Of a stretch of 34,399 nucleotides of DNA, positions 8,705 through 15,756 are shown piece after piece; position 1 is the first letter of the stretch, and the number at the start of each line of letters is the position of its first letter. The notes under the pieces were generated by a model. That model was not told the DNA's origin. It searched no databases and saw nothing but the letters and a program-made list of their open reading frames with translations. Source of the DNA: Caulobacteraceae bacterium UBA5005 (GTDB lineage Bacteria; Pseudomonadota; Alphaproteobacteria; Caulobacterales; Caulobacteraceae). The position numbers were made by a program, and so were the translations under genes. The DNA is taken from contig DGYN01000125.1 of the NCBI GenBank assembly GCA_002398405.1, positions 432 to 34,830 on the forward strand, given 5' to 3'.

Positions 8705-8756
8705 GGCAGGCCCCCCGGTCCAGCGCGATCAAGGCCCGTCAACCAGGATCGACTGC

Positions 8757-10142
8757 ATGCTAGCCGCTTCCACCCCGCCCCGCGGACGCGCCCAGTTCCA
8801 CAGATATCTCGCCAAGTACGACGGCCGCGCGCCGCGCTACACGAGCTATCCGCCGGCAACGGAATTCACCCCGGAGGTCGGCCCTGAGACCTACCGCCAA
8901 TGGCTGGCGGAATTGGACCCGGGCGAGGCTATCTCCCTCTACCTCCACATTCCGTTCTGCAAGCGGCTTTGCTGGTACTGCGGCTGCAATACTAAGGTGG
9001 TGAACAACCAGGCCCTGATCAGCCGCTATGTCGAGAGCCTGCGTGAGGAAATGGTGCTGCTGGACGATGCGTTGCCCGGCCGTCTGCCGGTCAAGTTCAT
9101 CCACTTCGGCGGCGGCACCCCGAACCTCCTCTCGCGAGACGACCTCACCACCCTTTTTGGGGCCATCCGCCATGTGTTCGCCGTCGCGCCCGGCGCCGAG
9201 ATTTCGGTAGAGGCGGACCCCAGCGTGCTGACCCCCCAATGGTCCACCGCCGCCGCTCATCACGGGGTGTCGCGGGTGAGCCTGGGCGTCCAGGACTTGA
9301 ACCCGGCGGTGCAATCGGCCGTGAACCGCCTTGAGACCTTTGAGCAGTTGAAGGCGGCGGTCGACAGCCTCCGCGCCGCCGGGATCGCTGCGATCAACTT
9401 TGACCTGATGTACGGCCTGCCCAAACAGACCGTCGCGGGCCTGATCCACACCATCGACCGCGCGCTCACCCTTGCGCCCAACCGCATCGCCCTGTTCGGC
9501 TATGCGCACGTCCCTTGGGCGGCGCCCCATCAAAGGCTGATCCAGGCCACGGATCTCCCCGACACGGACGGGCGCATGGACCTGGCTGACGCGGCCGCCG
9601 AACGGCTGATGGCGGCGGGCTATGTGCGGATCGGGATGGACCATTTCGCGCTTCAGGAGGATCCCCTGGCCAAGGCCGCCCACAGCCGGGCCCTGCGCAG
9701 GAACTTCCAGGGCTATACGACCGACCCCTGCCCGACCTTGATCGGCCTGGGCGTCTCAAGCATCGGCCGCTTGCCGCAAGGCTATGTACAGAACGCATCT
9801 TCGGAGATCGCATGGCGCACCGCCCTCGACCAGGGGCGCCTGCCCATCCACAGGGGCATCGCCATCGACGCCGAGGACCGGTTCCGGGGCGACATCATCG
9901 AAACCCTGCTCTGCCATCTGGGCGTCGATCTTGAGGCCGTCTGCGGCCGTCATGACCGCACCCTGGACCATCTGATCCCCGAGCGCGTGGCGCTGGCGGA
10001 CCTGGTTCACGACGGCTTGCTCGCCCGGCGGGGAGAAACCTACCACGTCACCGAAGATGGCCGGCCGTTCCTGCGGACCGTCTGCGCGGTGTTCGACACA
10101 TACCGGCCGGAGAGCGCCCAGCAGTACTCGCGGATTGTCTGA
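8757..10142 (+). CDS. hemN: oxygen-independent coproporphyrinogen III dehydrogenase (HemN)
   Basis: HemN is a radical-SAM enzyme that converts coproporphyrinogen III to protoporphyrinogen IX without oxygen, supplying haem under low oxygen. The 461-residue length matches the family. The radical-SAM cluster motif is C68-x3-C72-x2-C75 with a further C77, as in Escherichia coli HemN. The motif F-G-G-G-T-P-N follows, and an L-M-Y-G-L-P segment lies in the middle. The ATG at 8757 has AGGA eight bases upstream; an in-frame extension to 8616 would cross both FixK dyads and is rejected. Expression from the FixK dyad fits the haem demand of the cbb3 oxidase, the peroxidase and the cytochromes encoded nearby. 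Confidence 0.95.
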   Translation: MLAASTPPRGRAQFHRYLAKYDGRAPRYTSYPPATEFTPEVGPETYRQWLAELDPGEAISLYLHIPFCKRLCWYCGCNTKVVNNQALISRYVESLREEMVLLDDALPGRLPVKFIHFGGGTPNLLSRDDLTTLFGAIRHVFAVAPGAEISVEADPSVLTPQWSTAAAHHGVSRVSLGVQDLNPAVQSAVNRLETFEQLKAAVDSLRAAGIAAINFDLMYGLPKQTVAGLIHTIDRALTLAPNRIALFGYAHVPWAAPHQRLIQATDLPDTDGRMDLADAAAERLMAAGYVRIGMDHFALQEDPLAKAAHSRALRRNFQGYTTDPCPTLIGLGVSSIGRLPQGYVQNASSEIAWRTALDQGRLPIHRGIAIDAEDRFRGDIIETLLCHLGVDLEAVCGRHDRTLDHLIPERVALADLVHDGLLARRGETYHVTEDGRPFLRTVCAVFDTYRPESAQQYSRIV

Positions 10143-10147
10143 ACGCG

Positions 10148-10166
10148 CTCGCCGGAAAGCGGCGAG
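10148..10166. terminator. possible bidirectional terminator hairpin after hemN
   Basis: A 7-bp perfect stem CTCGCCG/CGGCGAG with loop GAAAG lies between the hemN stop and the converging small gene ending at 10174. No T-tract follows, so termination is only a guess. Confidence 0.45.
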
Positions 10167-10173
10167 ACGATGC

Positions 10174-10359
10174 TTAGTCGCCAGAGGGAAAGGGGAAGGC
10201 CTTCTCGATACGGCTTTGCAGCTTTTCGGCCAAGCGCTGCGCCTTCTGGCGCGCCTTGATCTCGCGGCTTTTCAGAAACAGGCCAAGGCCCGACGGCGAC
10301 CGGTGCAGCTCCGCCTCGTCGATGATTTCCTGAGACTTCAGATGCTCGTCCTCGGCCAT
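10174..10359 (-). CDS. small charged hypothetical protein (61 aa)
   Basis: A 61-residue protein rich in Glu, Lys and Arg, with a predicted helical second half (residues 29-52) and a block of helix-friendly K-S-R-E-I-K-A-R-Q-K-A. I do not recognise its family. The ATG at 10359 has GAGG/AGGAG a few bases upstream, and codon usage looks like that of neighbours. It ends just before the hemN hairpin and diverges from the beta-CASP gene across a dyad-rich intergenic region. A FixK dyad lies 133 bases upstream of its start, farther than in the other cases. Confidence 0.6.
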   Translation of the reverse strand: MAEDEHLKSQEIIDEAELHRSPSGLGLFLKSREIKARQKAQRLAEKLQSRIEKAFPFPSGD

Positions 10360-10375
10360 GGGCTCCTCGCGGGAT

Positions 10376-10415
10376 GAGCGCTCCGGGGATACGGGAGGGG
10401 GGGCCCGGAGCGCTC
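10376..10415. repeat. 12-bp inverted repeat in the 10.4 kb divergent intergenic region
   Basis: Arms GAGCGCTCCGGG (10376-10387) and CCCGGAGCGCTC (10404-10415) are perfect inverted copies with a 16-base spacer. In a minus-strand transcript this would fold as a strong hairpin 17 bases before the start codon of the 61-aa protein. Confidence 0.75.
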
Positions 10416-10454
10416 GCCAGTCCGTCGCCTGGGCTTAGAGCGTTCGACGACCTT

Positions 10455-10474
10455 CAGATCAGACGACTGATCTG
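10455..10474. repeat. 7-bp inverted repeat CAGATCA-N6-TGATCTG
   Basis: Perfect dyad CAGATCA/TGATCTG with a 6-base spacer, 11 bases left of the perfect FixK dyad at 10486. It could be an operator for a second regulator; none is identified. Confidence 0.55.
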
Positions 10475-10485
10475 GAACATCGGCC

Positions 10486-10499
10486 TTGATCCGTATCAA
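10486..10499. promoter_or_regulatory. perfect FNR/FixK dyad, distal site
   Basis: TTGATCCGTATCAA, a perfect FNR-type palindrome. It is centred 115.5 bases before the beta-CASP start and 133.5 bases before the divergent 61-aa gene. It could serve the latter or be a second site for the former, 54 bases from the proximal dyad. Confidence 0.75.
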
Positions 10500-10539
10500 C
10501 CAGCGGCCGGAATTCCCAAGAGGCCGCGATTGGCTGCTC

Positions 10540-10553
10540 TTGAGGCAAGTCAA
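10540..10553 (+). promoter_or_regulatory. FixK dyad, proximal site for the beta-CASP gene
   Basis: TTGAGGCAAGTCAA has both intact half-sites. Its centre lies 61.5 bases before the chosen ATG at 10608, which predicts a leader of about 20 bases. Confidence 0.75.
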
Positions 10554-10607
10554 CGCGCGCCCGCCAGGGACCTCTAAACCAGATCAGGTTTGGAGGACGC
10601 CTTTTCG

Positions 10608-11972
10608 ATGACCATGACACTTCAATGCCTCGGCGCCGCCGGGACCGTAACGGGCTCGCGCCACCTGCTGGAATCTGAAGGCCGGCGCATGCTGATCGAT
10701 TGCGGCCTGTTCCAAGGCCTCAAGACTTTGCGCGAGCGCAACTGGGAGGACTTTCCGGTCGAGCCCGGTGAAATCGACAGCGTGGTTCTGACCCATGCGC
10801 ACCTCGACCACTCAGGCAATCTGCCCAAACTGGTCCGCGACGGATACCGCGGCGACATCGTCTGTACGCCCGCCACCGCGGACCTGTGCGACATCCTGCT
10901 GAAGGACGCAGCCCATCTGCAGGAGCGGGAGGCGGAGCAGGCCAACCGCTATGGCTATTCGAAACACAAGCCCGCCCGGCCGCTCTATACCGTGCACGAA
11001 GCCGAGCGCGCCCTCAAACACCTTGCCCCCCAGCCGTTCGACGTCGACGGGGAATTGCCGGCTCGCGCCTTGCTGAAGTTCCGCCGCGCCGGCCATATCC
11101 TCGGCGCGGCTACCGCCGAGATCCGCTGGCGCGGCCGCACCATCGTCTTTTCCGGCGACCTTGGCCGCTACGATGACGCCATCATGCCCGATCCGGAGCC
11201 GGTCAAGCGCGCGGACTATCTGATCGTCGAGTCCACCTATGGGGATCGCCTGCACGAGCCGGTCGATCCGGCGGAGGCCCTGCTGGAGGTGATCCAGAGA
11301 ACGGTGCGCCGGGGCGGCACGGTGGTCATTCCCTCCTTCGCGGTTGGACGCGCGCAGCTCCTGCTGCATCACCTCTGGCGGTTGAGACAGTCCGGGCGCC
11401 TGGGGCTCGTGCCTATCTATCTCGACAGCCCGATGGCGATCGACGCCACCGATCTGATGTCCCGGCACGGCGAGGACCACCGCCTCTCGCCGGAGGTCTG
11501 CCGCCAGTCCTGCCACGTCGCCGAGTATGTCCGCGACGTCGAGGAGTCGAAGGCGCTTAGCACCAACACCATGCCAAAGGTGATCATCTCGGCCAGCGGC
11601 ATGGCGACGGGCGGCCGGGTGCTGCACCACCTCAAGGCCTTCGGCGGCGATCGCCGCAACACTATCCTGTTCTCCGGCTATCAGGCCGTGGGCACGCGGG
11701 GCGCCAAGCTGGTGGCTGGGGCCCGCGAGACCAAGATGTTTGGCCATTGGATTCCGATCCGCGCCGAGATTGAAAACCTGCCGATGCTGTCGGCCCACGC
11801 CGACGCCGACGAGATCATGCGCTGGCTGGGCGGCTTCGAGGCGCCGCCGAAGCATACCTACATCGTCCACGGTGAACCGGCGGCGTCCGAGGCCTTGCGC
11901 GAGCGCATCGGCCGGGATCTCGAGTGGCCCTGTTCGGTTGCTGAACCCATGCGCCGGTACCGGCTAGCTTAA
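10608..11972 (+). CDS. beta-CASP metallo-beta-lactamase fold nuclease (RNA-processing exonuclease family)
   Basis: A 454-residue zinc-dependent hydrolase of the CPSF73/Ysh1-like beta-CASP group, whose characterised members cut or trim RNA. The metal motif is H63-A-H65-L-D67-H68, followed by F-S-G-D-L-G with the bridging aspartate. In the beta-CASP part G-M-A-T-G-G-R-V-L and L-S-A-H397-A-D are visible, and the C-terminal domain has a Y-I-V-H-G-E-P motif. The ATG at 10608 has GGAGGA ten bases upstream; a TTG start at 10590 would consume that site. RNA as substrate comes from the family and was not shown here. A FixK dyad 61.5 bases upstream suggests induction at low oxygen. It may supply nucleotides to the salvage genes downstream. 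Confidence 0.9.
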   Translation: MTMTLQCLGAAGTVTGSRHLLESEGRRMLIDCGLFQGLKTLRERNWEDFPVEPGEIDSVVLTHAHLDHSGNLPKLVRDGYRGDIVCTPATADLCDILLKDAAHLQEREAEQANRYGYSKHKPARPLYTVHEAERALKHLAPQPFDVDGELPARALLKFRRAGHILGAATAEIRWRGRTIVFSGDLGRYDDAIMPDPEPVKRADYLIVESTYGDRLHEPVDPAEALLEVIQRTVRRGGTVVIPSFAVGRAQLLLHHLWRLRQSGRLGLVPIYLDSPMAIDATDLMSRHGEDHRLSPEVCRQSCHVAEYVRDVEESKALSTNTMPKVIISASGMATGGRVLHHLKAFGGDRRNTILFSGYQAVGTRGAKLVAGARETKMFGHWIPIRAEIENLPMLSAHADADEIMRWLGGFEAPPKHTYIVHGEPAASEALRERIGRDLEWPCSVAEPMRRYRLA

Positions 11973-11999
11973 AGCGAGGTCTGGTCACGCGCACGGCGT

Positions 12000-12013
12000 C
12001 TGACCTGGATCAA
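12000..12013 (+). promoter_or_regulatory. FixK-type dyad upstream of the secreted protein gene
   Basis: CTGACCTGGATCAA, one mismatch in the first base. The centre is 58.5 bases before the GTG start at 12065, in line with the window-wide spacing. Confidence 0.65.
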
Positions 12014-12064
12014 ACCGGCCAATTCAGTTCCGCGGCATCCTCGGCTCCAACAAGGAGAACCGTC

Positions 12065-13303
12065 GTGGCCATCACCAGATCATTGACTGTCGCACTCTGT
12101 GCCGGCGCGGCCGGCGGGGTCGCCTCCGCCCAGCCGCCGCAGGTGGTGACCGGCCCCGTCGCCGACTATTGGGTCAGCGCCCAGACATCCACGGGCTTTG
12201 GGATTCCTGGCGCTGGCGGACCGGGCGGGTTTTCGCTGGAAGCCCTGATGGGCGCGCAGGGTGGCGCCCAGCACCTGCTCACGCTGCAGCTCGGCTCCCA
12301 GCGCCGCGCTAGCGACCCCAATGCTGACCACCTGCCGCCCGCGGGCCTCCAGGCGGGACCGGCGTTGCCCTTGGTCACCCCGCGGGCTGAGCCCAACCCA
12401 CGGCCTGAAGGGGAACCGCGCCTTCCGGGCGAAATGGAGCGTCCTAACGGGCGCATGCTGATATTCTGGGGCTGCGGCGAACATGCCCCCGCCGGACAGC
12501 CGGTGGTCATCGATTTCGCCCAACTGTCCGCCGGCCGAGGCGGAGCCAATCCCTTCGGCCGCGGCGTCGAAATCCAGGCCATGCAGCCGCCTTCGCCGTC
12601 CCGCAGCGCCACCTACGGCGAGTGGCCCAACGCCCGCGCCCGCACCTCCGTGCCCCCCAGAGGCTCGCTGGCTGGCGCCCATGTGGTGCGAGGCAACTAT
12701 TCGCCGGAGATCCGTTTCGACCTGTCCGGCGACCAGGACTTCCTGGCCCCTCTGTCGCTGACCACGAACGCCAAAACGCCGGGAGGTTCGGTCAGTCTCG
12801 CCTGGAACGCAGTCCCAAGGGCGCAGGGCTATTTCGCCCAGGCCATGGGCGGCGATGGGACCACGATGGTCCTTTGGTCGTCCAGCGCGGTCCAGGTCCA
12901 GTCCTTCGCCCTGCCGGACTATATCGCTCCGCCCGAACTGACCCGACTCCTCAACATGCGTGTCCTGTTGACGCCGCAGACGACGACCTGCGCCGTGCCC
13001 AAGGAGGTGGCCGACGCCGCGCCCCAGGCCATGCTGCAGCTGGCCGCCTATGGTCCCGAGGCCAACTTCAGCTATCCGCCCCGTCCGGAGAACCGCGCGA
13101 CGCCGTGGAACATCGAATGGACGGCCAAGGTTCGCTATCGTTCAGCAACCGGAGGCATGCTGGGCATGACCATGGATATGCCGGCCGACGAAGGCGACCA
13201 GCCCCCGCGAGAGCAAAGGCAGCCCGCCCAGCCGGCGCCAGCCCCAAGGCGCCCCGCCGTGGGCGATATCCTTCGCGGCCTGGGCTTGCCCCGCGTTCGC
13301 TGA
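12065..13303 (+). CDS. secreted protein of unknown function (412 aa)
   Basis: A 412-residue exported protein with a Sec signal peptide (cleavage likely after V-A-S-A-Q, near residue 23). The mature part is rich in Pro, Gly and Ala. It includes an M-L-I-F-W-G-C-G-E segment near residue 130 and a middle portion of beta-strand character. The tail is proline-rich and ends with V-G-D-I-L-R-G-L-G-L-P. I do not recognise a domain. Only a few cysteines are present and there is no haem motif, so it is not a cytochrome. The GTG start has AGGAG at about seven bases. A near-perfect FixK dyad precedes it. Confidence 0.8.
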   Translation: MAITRSLTVALCAGAAGGVASAQPPQVVTGPVADYWVSAQTSTGFGIPGAGGPGGFSLEALMGAQGGAQHLLTLQLGSQRRASDPNADHLPPAGLQAGPALPLVTPRAEPNPRPEGEPRLPGEMERPNGRMLIFWGCGEHAPAGQPVVIDFAQLSAGRGGANPFGRGVEIQAMQPPSPSRSATYGEWPNARARTSVPPRGSLAGAHVVRGNYSPEIRFDLSGDQDFLAPLSLTTNAKTPGGSVSLAWNAVPRAQGYFAQAMGGDGTTMVLWSSSAVQVQSFALPDYIAPPELTRLLNMRVLLTPQTTTCAVPKEVADAAPQAMLQLAAYGPEANFSYPPRPENRATPWNIEWTAKVRYRSATGGMLGMTMDMPADEGDQPPREQRQPAQPAPAPRRPAVGDILRGLGLPRVR

Positions 13304-13337
13304 ACTGGCGCACGGCGACGAGGGCCGAGGTTCAACA

Positions 13338-13354
13338 CCCGCGTCCGCAGCGGG
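13338..13354 (+). terminator. weak hairpin after the secreted protein gene
   Basis: CCCGC/GCGGG stem with a 7-base loop, 35 bases past the stop at 13303, not followed by T residues. A weak candidate only. The rest of the 178-base gap to 13481 holds the FixK dyad at 13415. Confidence 0.3.
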
Positions 13355-13414
13355 GGAGGACATGACAGAACAAGCTGCGCTTTGACTCCGCCCAGCGGCC
13401 AAAAGCCCAAAGCT

Positions 13415-13428
13415 TTGACGCGCGTCAA
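13415..13428 (+). promoter_or_regulatory. perfect FixK dyad driving the nucleotide salvage cluster
   Basis: TTGACGCGCGTCAA, a perfect dyad. The centre is 60.5 bases before the ATG of the 26-aa leader ORF at 13482 and predicts a transcript start near 13463, just ahead of the AAGGAG at 13468. Confidence 0.82.
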
Positions 13429-13481
13429 ACGCTGAAGACACAGCAGCGGGTAGGGGTAGTGCCGCCAGAAGGAGAGCCGCC

Positions 13482-13562
13482 ATGGTCAAGTCCGCGAACC
13501 CGCCGAAGGCAAACAGGGCCAAGCCGATGCTCGACAGACATGCGGCGGAGATCCGCGCATGA
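13482..13562 (+). CDS. 26-codon leader ORF coupled to the phosphoribosyltransferase gene
   Basis: An ATG at 13482 preceded by a strong AAGGAG ribosome site opens a 26-residue basic peptide (start M-V-K-S-A-N-P-P-K). Its TGA overlaps the ATG of the phosphoribosyltransferase gene as ATGA. It is the first reading frame after the predicted FixK promoter. The phosphoribosyltransferase start itself has no good ribosome site, so the peptide probably serves translational coupling, attenuation, or is a real microprotein. It has no recognisable family. That it is translated is an inference from the ribosome site and the overlap. Confidence 0.6.
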   Translation: MVKSANPPKANRAKPMLDRHAAEIRA

Positions 13563-14245
13563 CGGCAAACGCGACCTCGTTCCGCAACCGGCGCCAAGCG
13601 GGGCTGCTGCTGAGCGAACGGCTGCGCGGCCTAAAGATGGATGATCCGGTCGTCTATGGCCTTCCTCGGGGCGGCGTTCCAATCGCCTATGAGGTCGCCA
13701 AAGGCCTGCATTGCCCACTCGACCTAGTGTTCGTGCACAAGATCGGCGCGCCTGGCGCCACTGAGGTTGCGGCGGCGGCGGTCGCCGAGGGGTCGCCTCC
13801 AATCGTCGTGCGGAACGAGGACGCTATCCGGATGACACGGACAACCGAGGACTACATCGAGCGCGAGACGGGTCGCGCTCTCGCCGAAATCGGCCGGCAG
13901 CGACAGCTATATCTGAACGGGCGTCAGCCGGTCAGTCCGAGGGGCCGCACCGCTGTGGTCGTCGATGATGGGCTCGCCACGGGCGCCACCGCTATCGCCG
14001 CGGTCCGGGGCCTGCGGGCCCGCGGCGCAAAGCAGGTCGTCCTGGCCGCACCGGTCGGCTCCCCCGGCGCCCTGGACCGGCTGGCATGGGAAGCCGACGC
14101 CGTCATCTGTCCTATCCAGCCCCAGAACTTCCGCAGCGTCGGGGAGGTCTATGCCGACTTCCACCAGGTCGACGACGCCGAAGTGATGGCGCTGCTGGGC
14201 GAATTCTACGACGCCGCGGCCGCCCCGCAGTTTCAGCTTCCATAG
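13559..14245 (+). CDS. phosphoribosyltransferase-fold protein
   Basis: A 228-residue protein with the type I phosphoribosyltransferase signature V-V-V-D136-D-G-L-A-T-G-A-T144, the PRPP-binding loop. An early G-L-P-R-G-G-V-P-I-A segment corresponds to the family's second loop. The overall shape resembles the stand-alone phosphoribosyltransferases often annotated as putative in proteobacteria. The base or other acceptor is unknown. Its stop TAG shares a base with the GTG start of the next gene. With the AMP-phosphorylase-type gene and the PRPP synthetase it forms one coupled cluster, which points to nucleobase or nucleotide salvage. Confidence 0.85.
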   Translation: MTANATSFRNRRQAGLLLSERLRGLKMDDPVVYGLPRGGVPIAYEVAKGLHCPLDLVFVHKIGAPGATEVAAAAVAEGSPPIVVRNEDAIRMTRTTEDYIERETGRALAEIGRQRQLYLNGRQPVSPRGRTAVVVDDGLATGATAIAAVRGLRARGAKQVVLAAPVGSPGALDRLAWEADAVICPIQPQNFRSVGEVYADFHQVDDAEVMALLGEFYDAAAAPQFQLP

Positions 14246-15756
14246 TGGCGGCATCGGTGGTCCCGACTACGCTGAAGGCGCGACGCCTCGGCCTGATGAC
14301 CCAGGACGAAGCGGTGGCGCTGGTGCGCGCCGACTCCCACGTCAGCCACGCGGAGGGCTTGGCGCCGCGGTCCCAGGTGCTGATCAAGTCCAATGGCCAC
14401 GAGGTTCTGGCGACCCTGTTCCAGACGGGTCCAAAGATGCTGCGCGCCTTCGAGATCGGCCTTTCGGAAAGCGCCTGGCGCCGGCTTGGGGTCGAAGAAG
14501 GGTCGAGCGTGACGGTGCGCCACCCGCCGCCGCTTGAGTCCCTGGCGCGGGTTCGGCGCCGCATCTACGGCCAGAGGCTGGGCGACGCGGACTTTTCGGC
14601 GATTATTGGAGATGTGTCGGCCGGGCGATACGCCGATGCGCATCTAGCCTCCTTCGTAACCGCCTGCTCGGCCTTCCCGCTCGATGTCGCTGAAACCATC
14701 AGTTTGACGCGGGCGATGGTGGACGCGGGGGAACGGCTGACCTGGCCTCACCCCGTGGTGCTGGACAAGCATTGTGTCGGCGGACTTCCGGGGAACCGAA
14801 CGACGCCGATCGTGGTCGCCATCTGCGCGGCGCTCGGCGTGATCATGCCCAAGACCTCGTCGCGGGCGATCACCTCGCCGGCGGGAACGGCGGACTGCAT
14901 GGAGACTCTCGCCCCGGTCGATCTCGACCTTCCCGCCATGCGCATGGCGGTGGAGCGCGAAGGCGGCTGCATCGTCTGGGGGGGCAACATGTCGCTCAGC
15001 CCCGCCGACGAGACACTCGCCCGAATGGGGCGGGAGCTCGATATGGACGCCGAGGGCCAGCTCGTCGCCTCGATCCTCTCCAAAAAAGCCGCCGCGGGCT
15101 CCACCCACGCGGTAATCGATATCCCCGTTGGACCGACCGCGAAAATTCGAACGCCAGAGGCCGCCCACGCCTTGATAGACCGCCTTACGCGCGTCGGGCG
15201 GGCGTTCAATATAGAGATCCAGTGTCTCATTACCGACGGGTCGCAGCCGGTGGGCCACGGGATCGGGCCAGCCCTGGAAGCGCGGGATGTGCTCGCGGTG
15301 CTGAAGCGGGCCAAGCACGCGCCAACGGACTTGCGGGATCGGGCTGTCATCATTGCCGGCGCGGTCCTGGAACTGGCCGGAAAGGCGGTTGCGGGCGCGG
15401 GAGAAAGCGCCGCGCGGGCAGCCCTCGACGATGGCCGGGCGTGGGCCAAGTTCCAAGGCATCTGCGAGGTCCAGGGCGGGATGCGCACGCCGCCAAGGGC
15501 GCCTTTGCGGCGCGACTGGCTAGCGCCCCACTCCGGCTGCGTCGTGCATATAAACAATCGAAAGCTGGCCAAGGTCGCCAAGCTCGCGGGCGCGCCGGAC
15601 GCCAAGTCGGCCGGCGTGGTGACGCATGTGAAACTGGGCGCCGTGGTGACCGCGGGCGAGCCCCTGATGACCATTCACAGCGAGGCGGCCGGTGAGCTCG
15701 ACTACGCTCTCGACTACGCCGCCGCCAATGTCGATGTCTTTGGAGTGGAGCTATGA
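14245..15756 (+). CDS. AMP phosphorylase-type nucleoside monophosphate phosphorylase (thymidine phosphorylase family)
   Basis: A 503-residue member of the pyrimidine phosphorylase superfamily, of the long archaeal-like type. It has an extra N-terminal domain (about residues 1-90), then the all-alpha/mixed catalytic core and the C-terminal barrel-like domain. The phosphate loop reads D174-K-H-C-V-G-G-L-P-G-N184, as in AMP phosphorylase (G-G-x-P-G-N), rather than the D-K-H-S-T-G-G-V-G-D of ordinary thymidine phosphorylase. In archaea the enzyme phosphorolyses AMP, CMP or UMP to the base and ribose 1,5-bisphosphate. The GTG at 14245 is chosen because it overlaps the preceding TAG and gives the family length. 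Substrate in this organism is inferred. Confidence 0.88.
   Translation: MAASVVPTTLKARRLGLMTQDEAVALVRADSHVSHAEGLAPRSQVLIKSNGHEVLATLFQTGPKMLRAFEIGLSESAWRRLGVEEGSSVTVRHPPPLESLARVRRRIYGQRLGDADFSAIIGDVSAGRYADAHLASFVTACSAFPLDVAETISLTRAMVDAGERLTWPHPVVLDKHCVGGLPGNRTTPIVVAICAALGVIMPKTSSRAITSPAGTADCMETLAPVDLDLPAMRMAVEREGGCIVWGGNMSLSPADETLARMGRELDMDAEGQLVASILSKKAAAGSTHAVIDIPVGPTAKIRTPEAAHALIDRLTRVGRAFNIEIQCLITDGSQPVGHGIGPALEARDVLAVLKRAKHAPTDLRDRAVIIAGAVLELAGKAVAGAGESAARAALDDGRAWAKFQGICEVQGGMRTPPRAPLRRDWLAPHSGCVVHINNRKLAKVAKLAGAPDAKSAGVVTHVKLGAVVTAGEPLMTIHSEAAGELDYALDYAAANVDVFGVEL

Noticed and set aside
8616..8756. N-terminal extension of hemN
   Set aside because: It would cover both FixK dyads and does not match the family N-terminus; the ATG at 8757 gives the usual length.
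10590..10607. TTG start of the beta-CASP gene
   Set aside because: It overlaps the GGAGGA ribosome site that serves the ATG at 10608.
13362..13385. Seven-codon ORF after a GGGGAGGA sequence
   Set aside because: It lies upstream of the predicted FixK transcript start, the spacing to the ribosome site is too short, and nothing supports its use.
14086..14244. Longer start of the AMP-phosphorylase-type gene
   Set aside because: It would overlap the phosphoribosyltransferase gene by 160 bases; the GTG at 14245 shares a base with the preceding stop and gives the family length.
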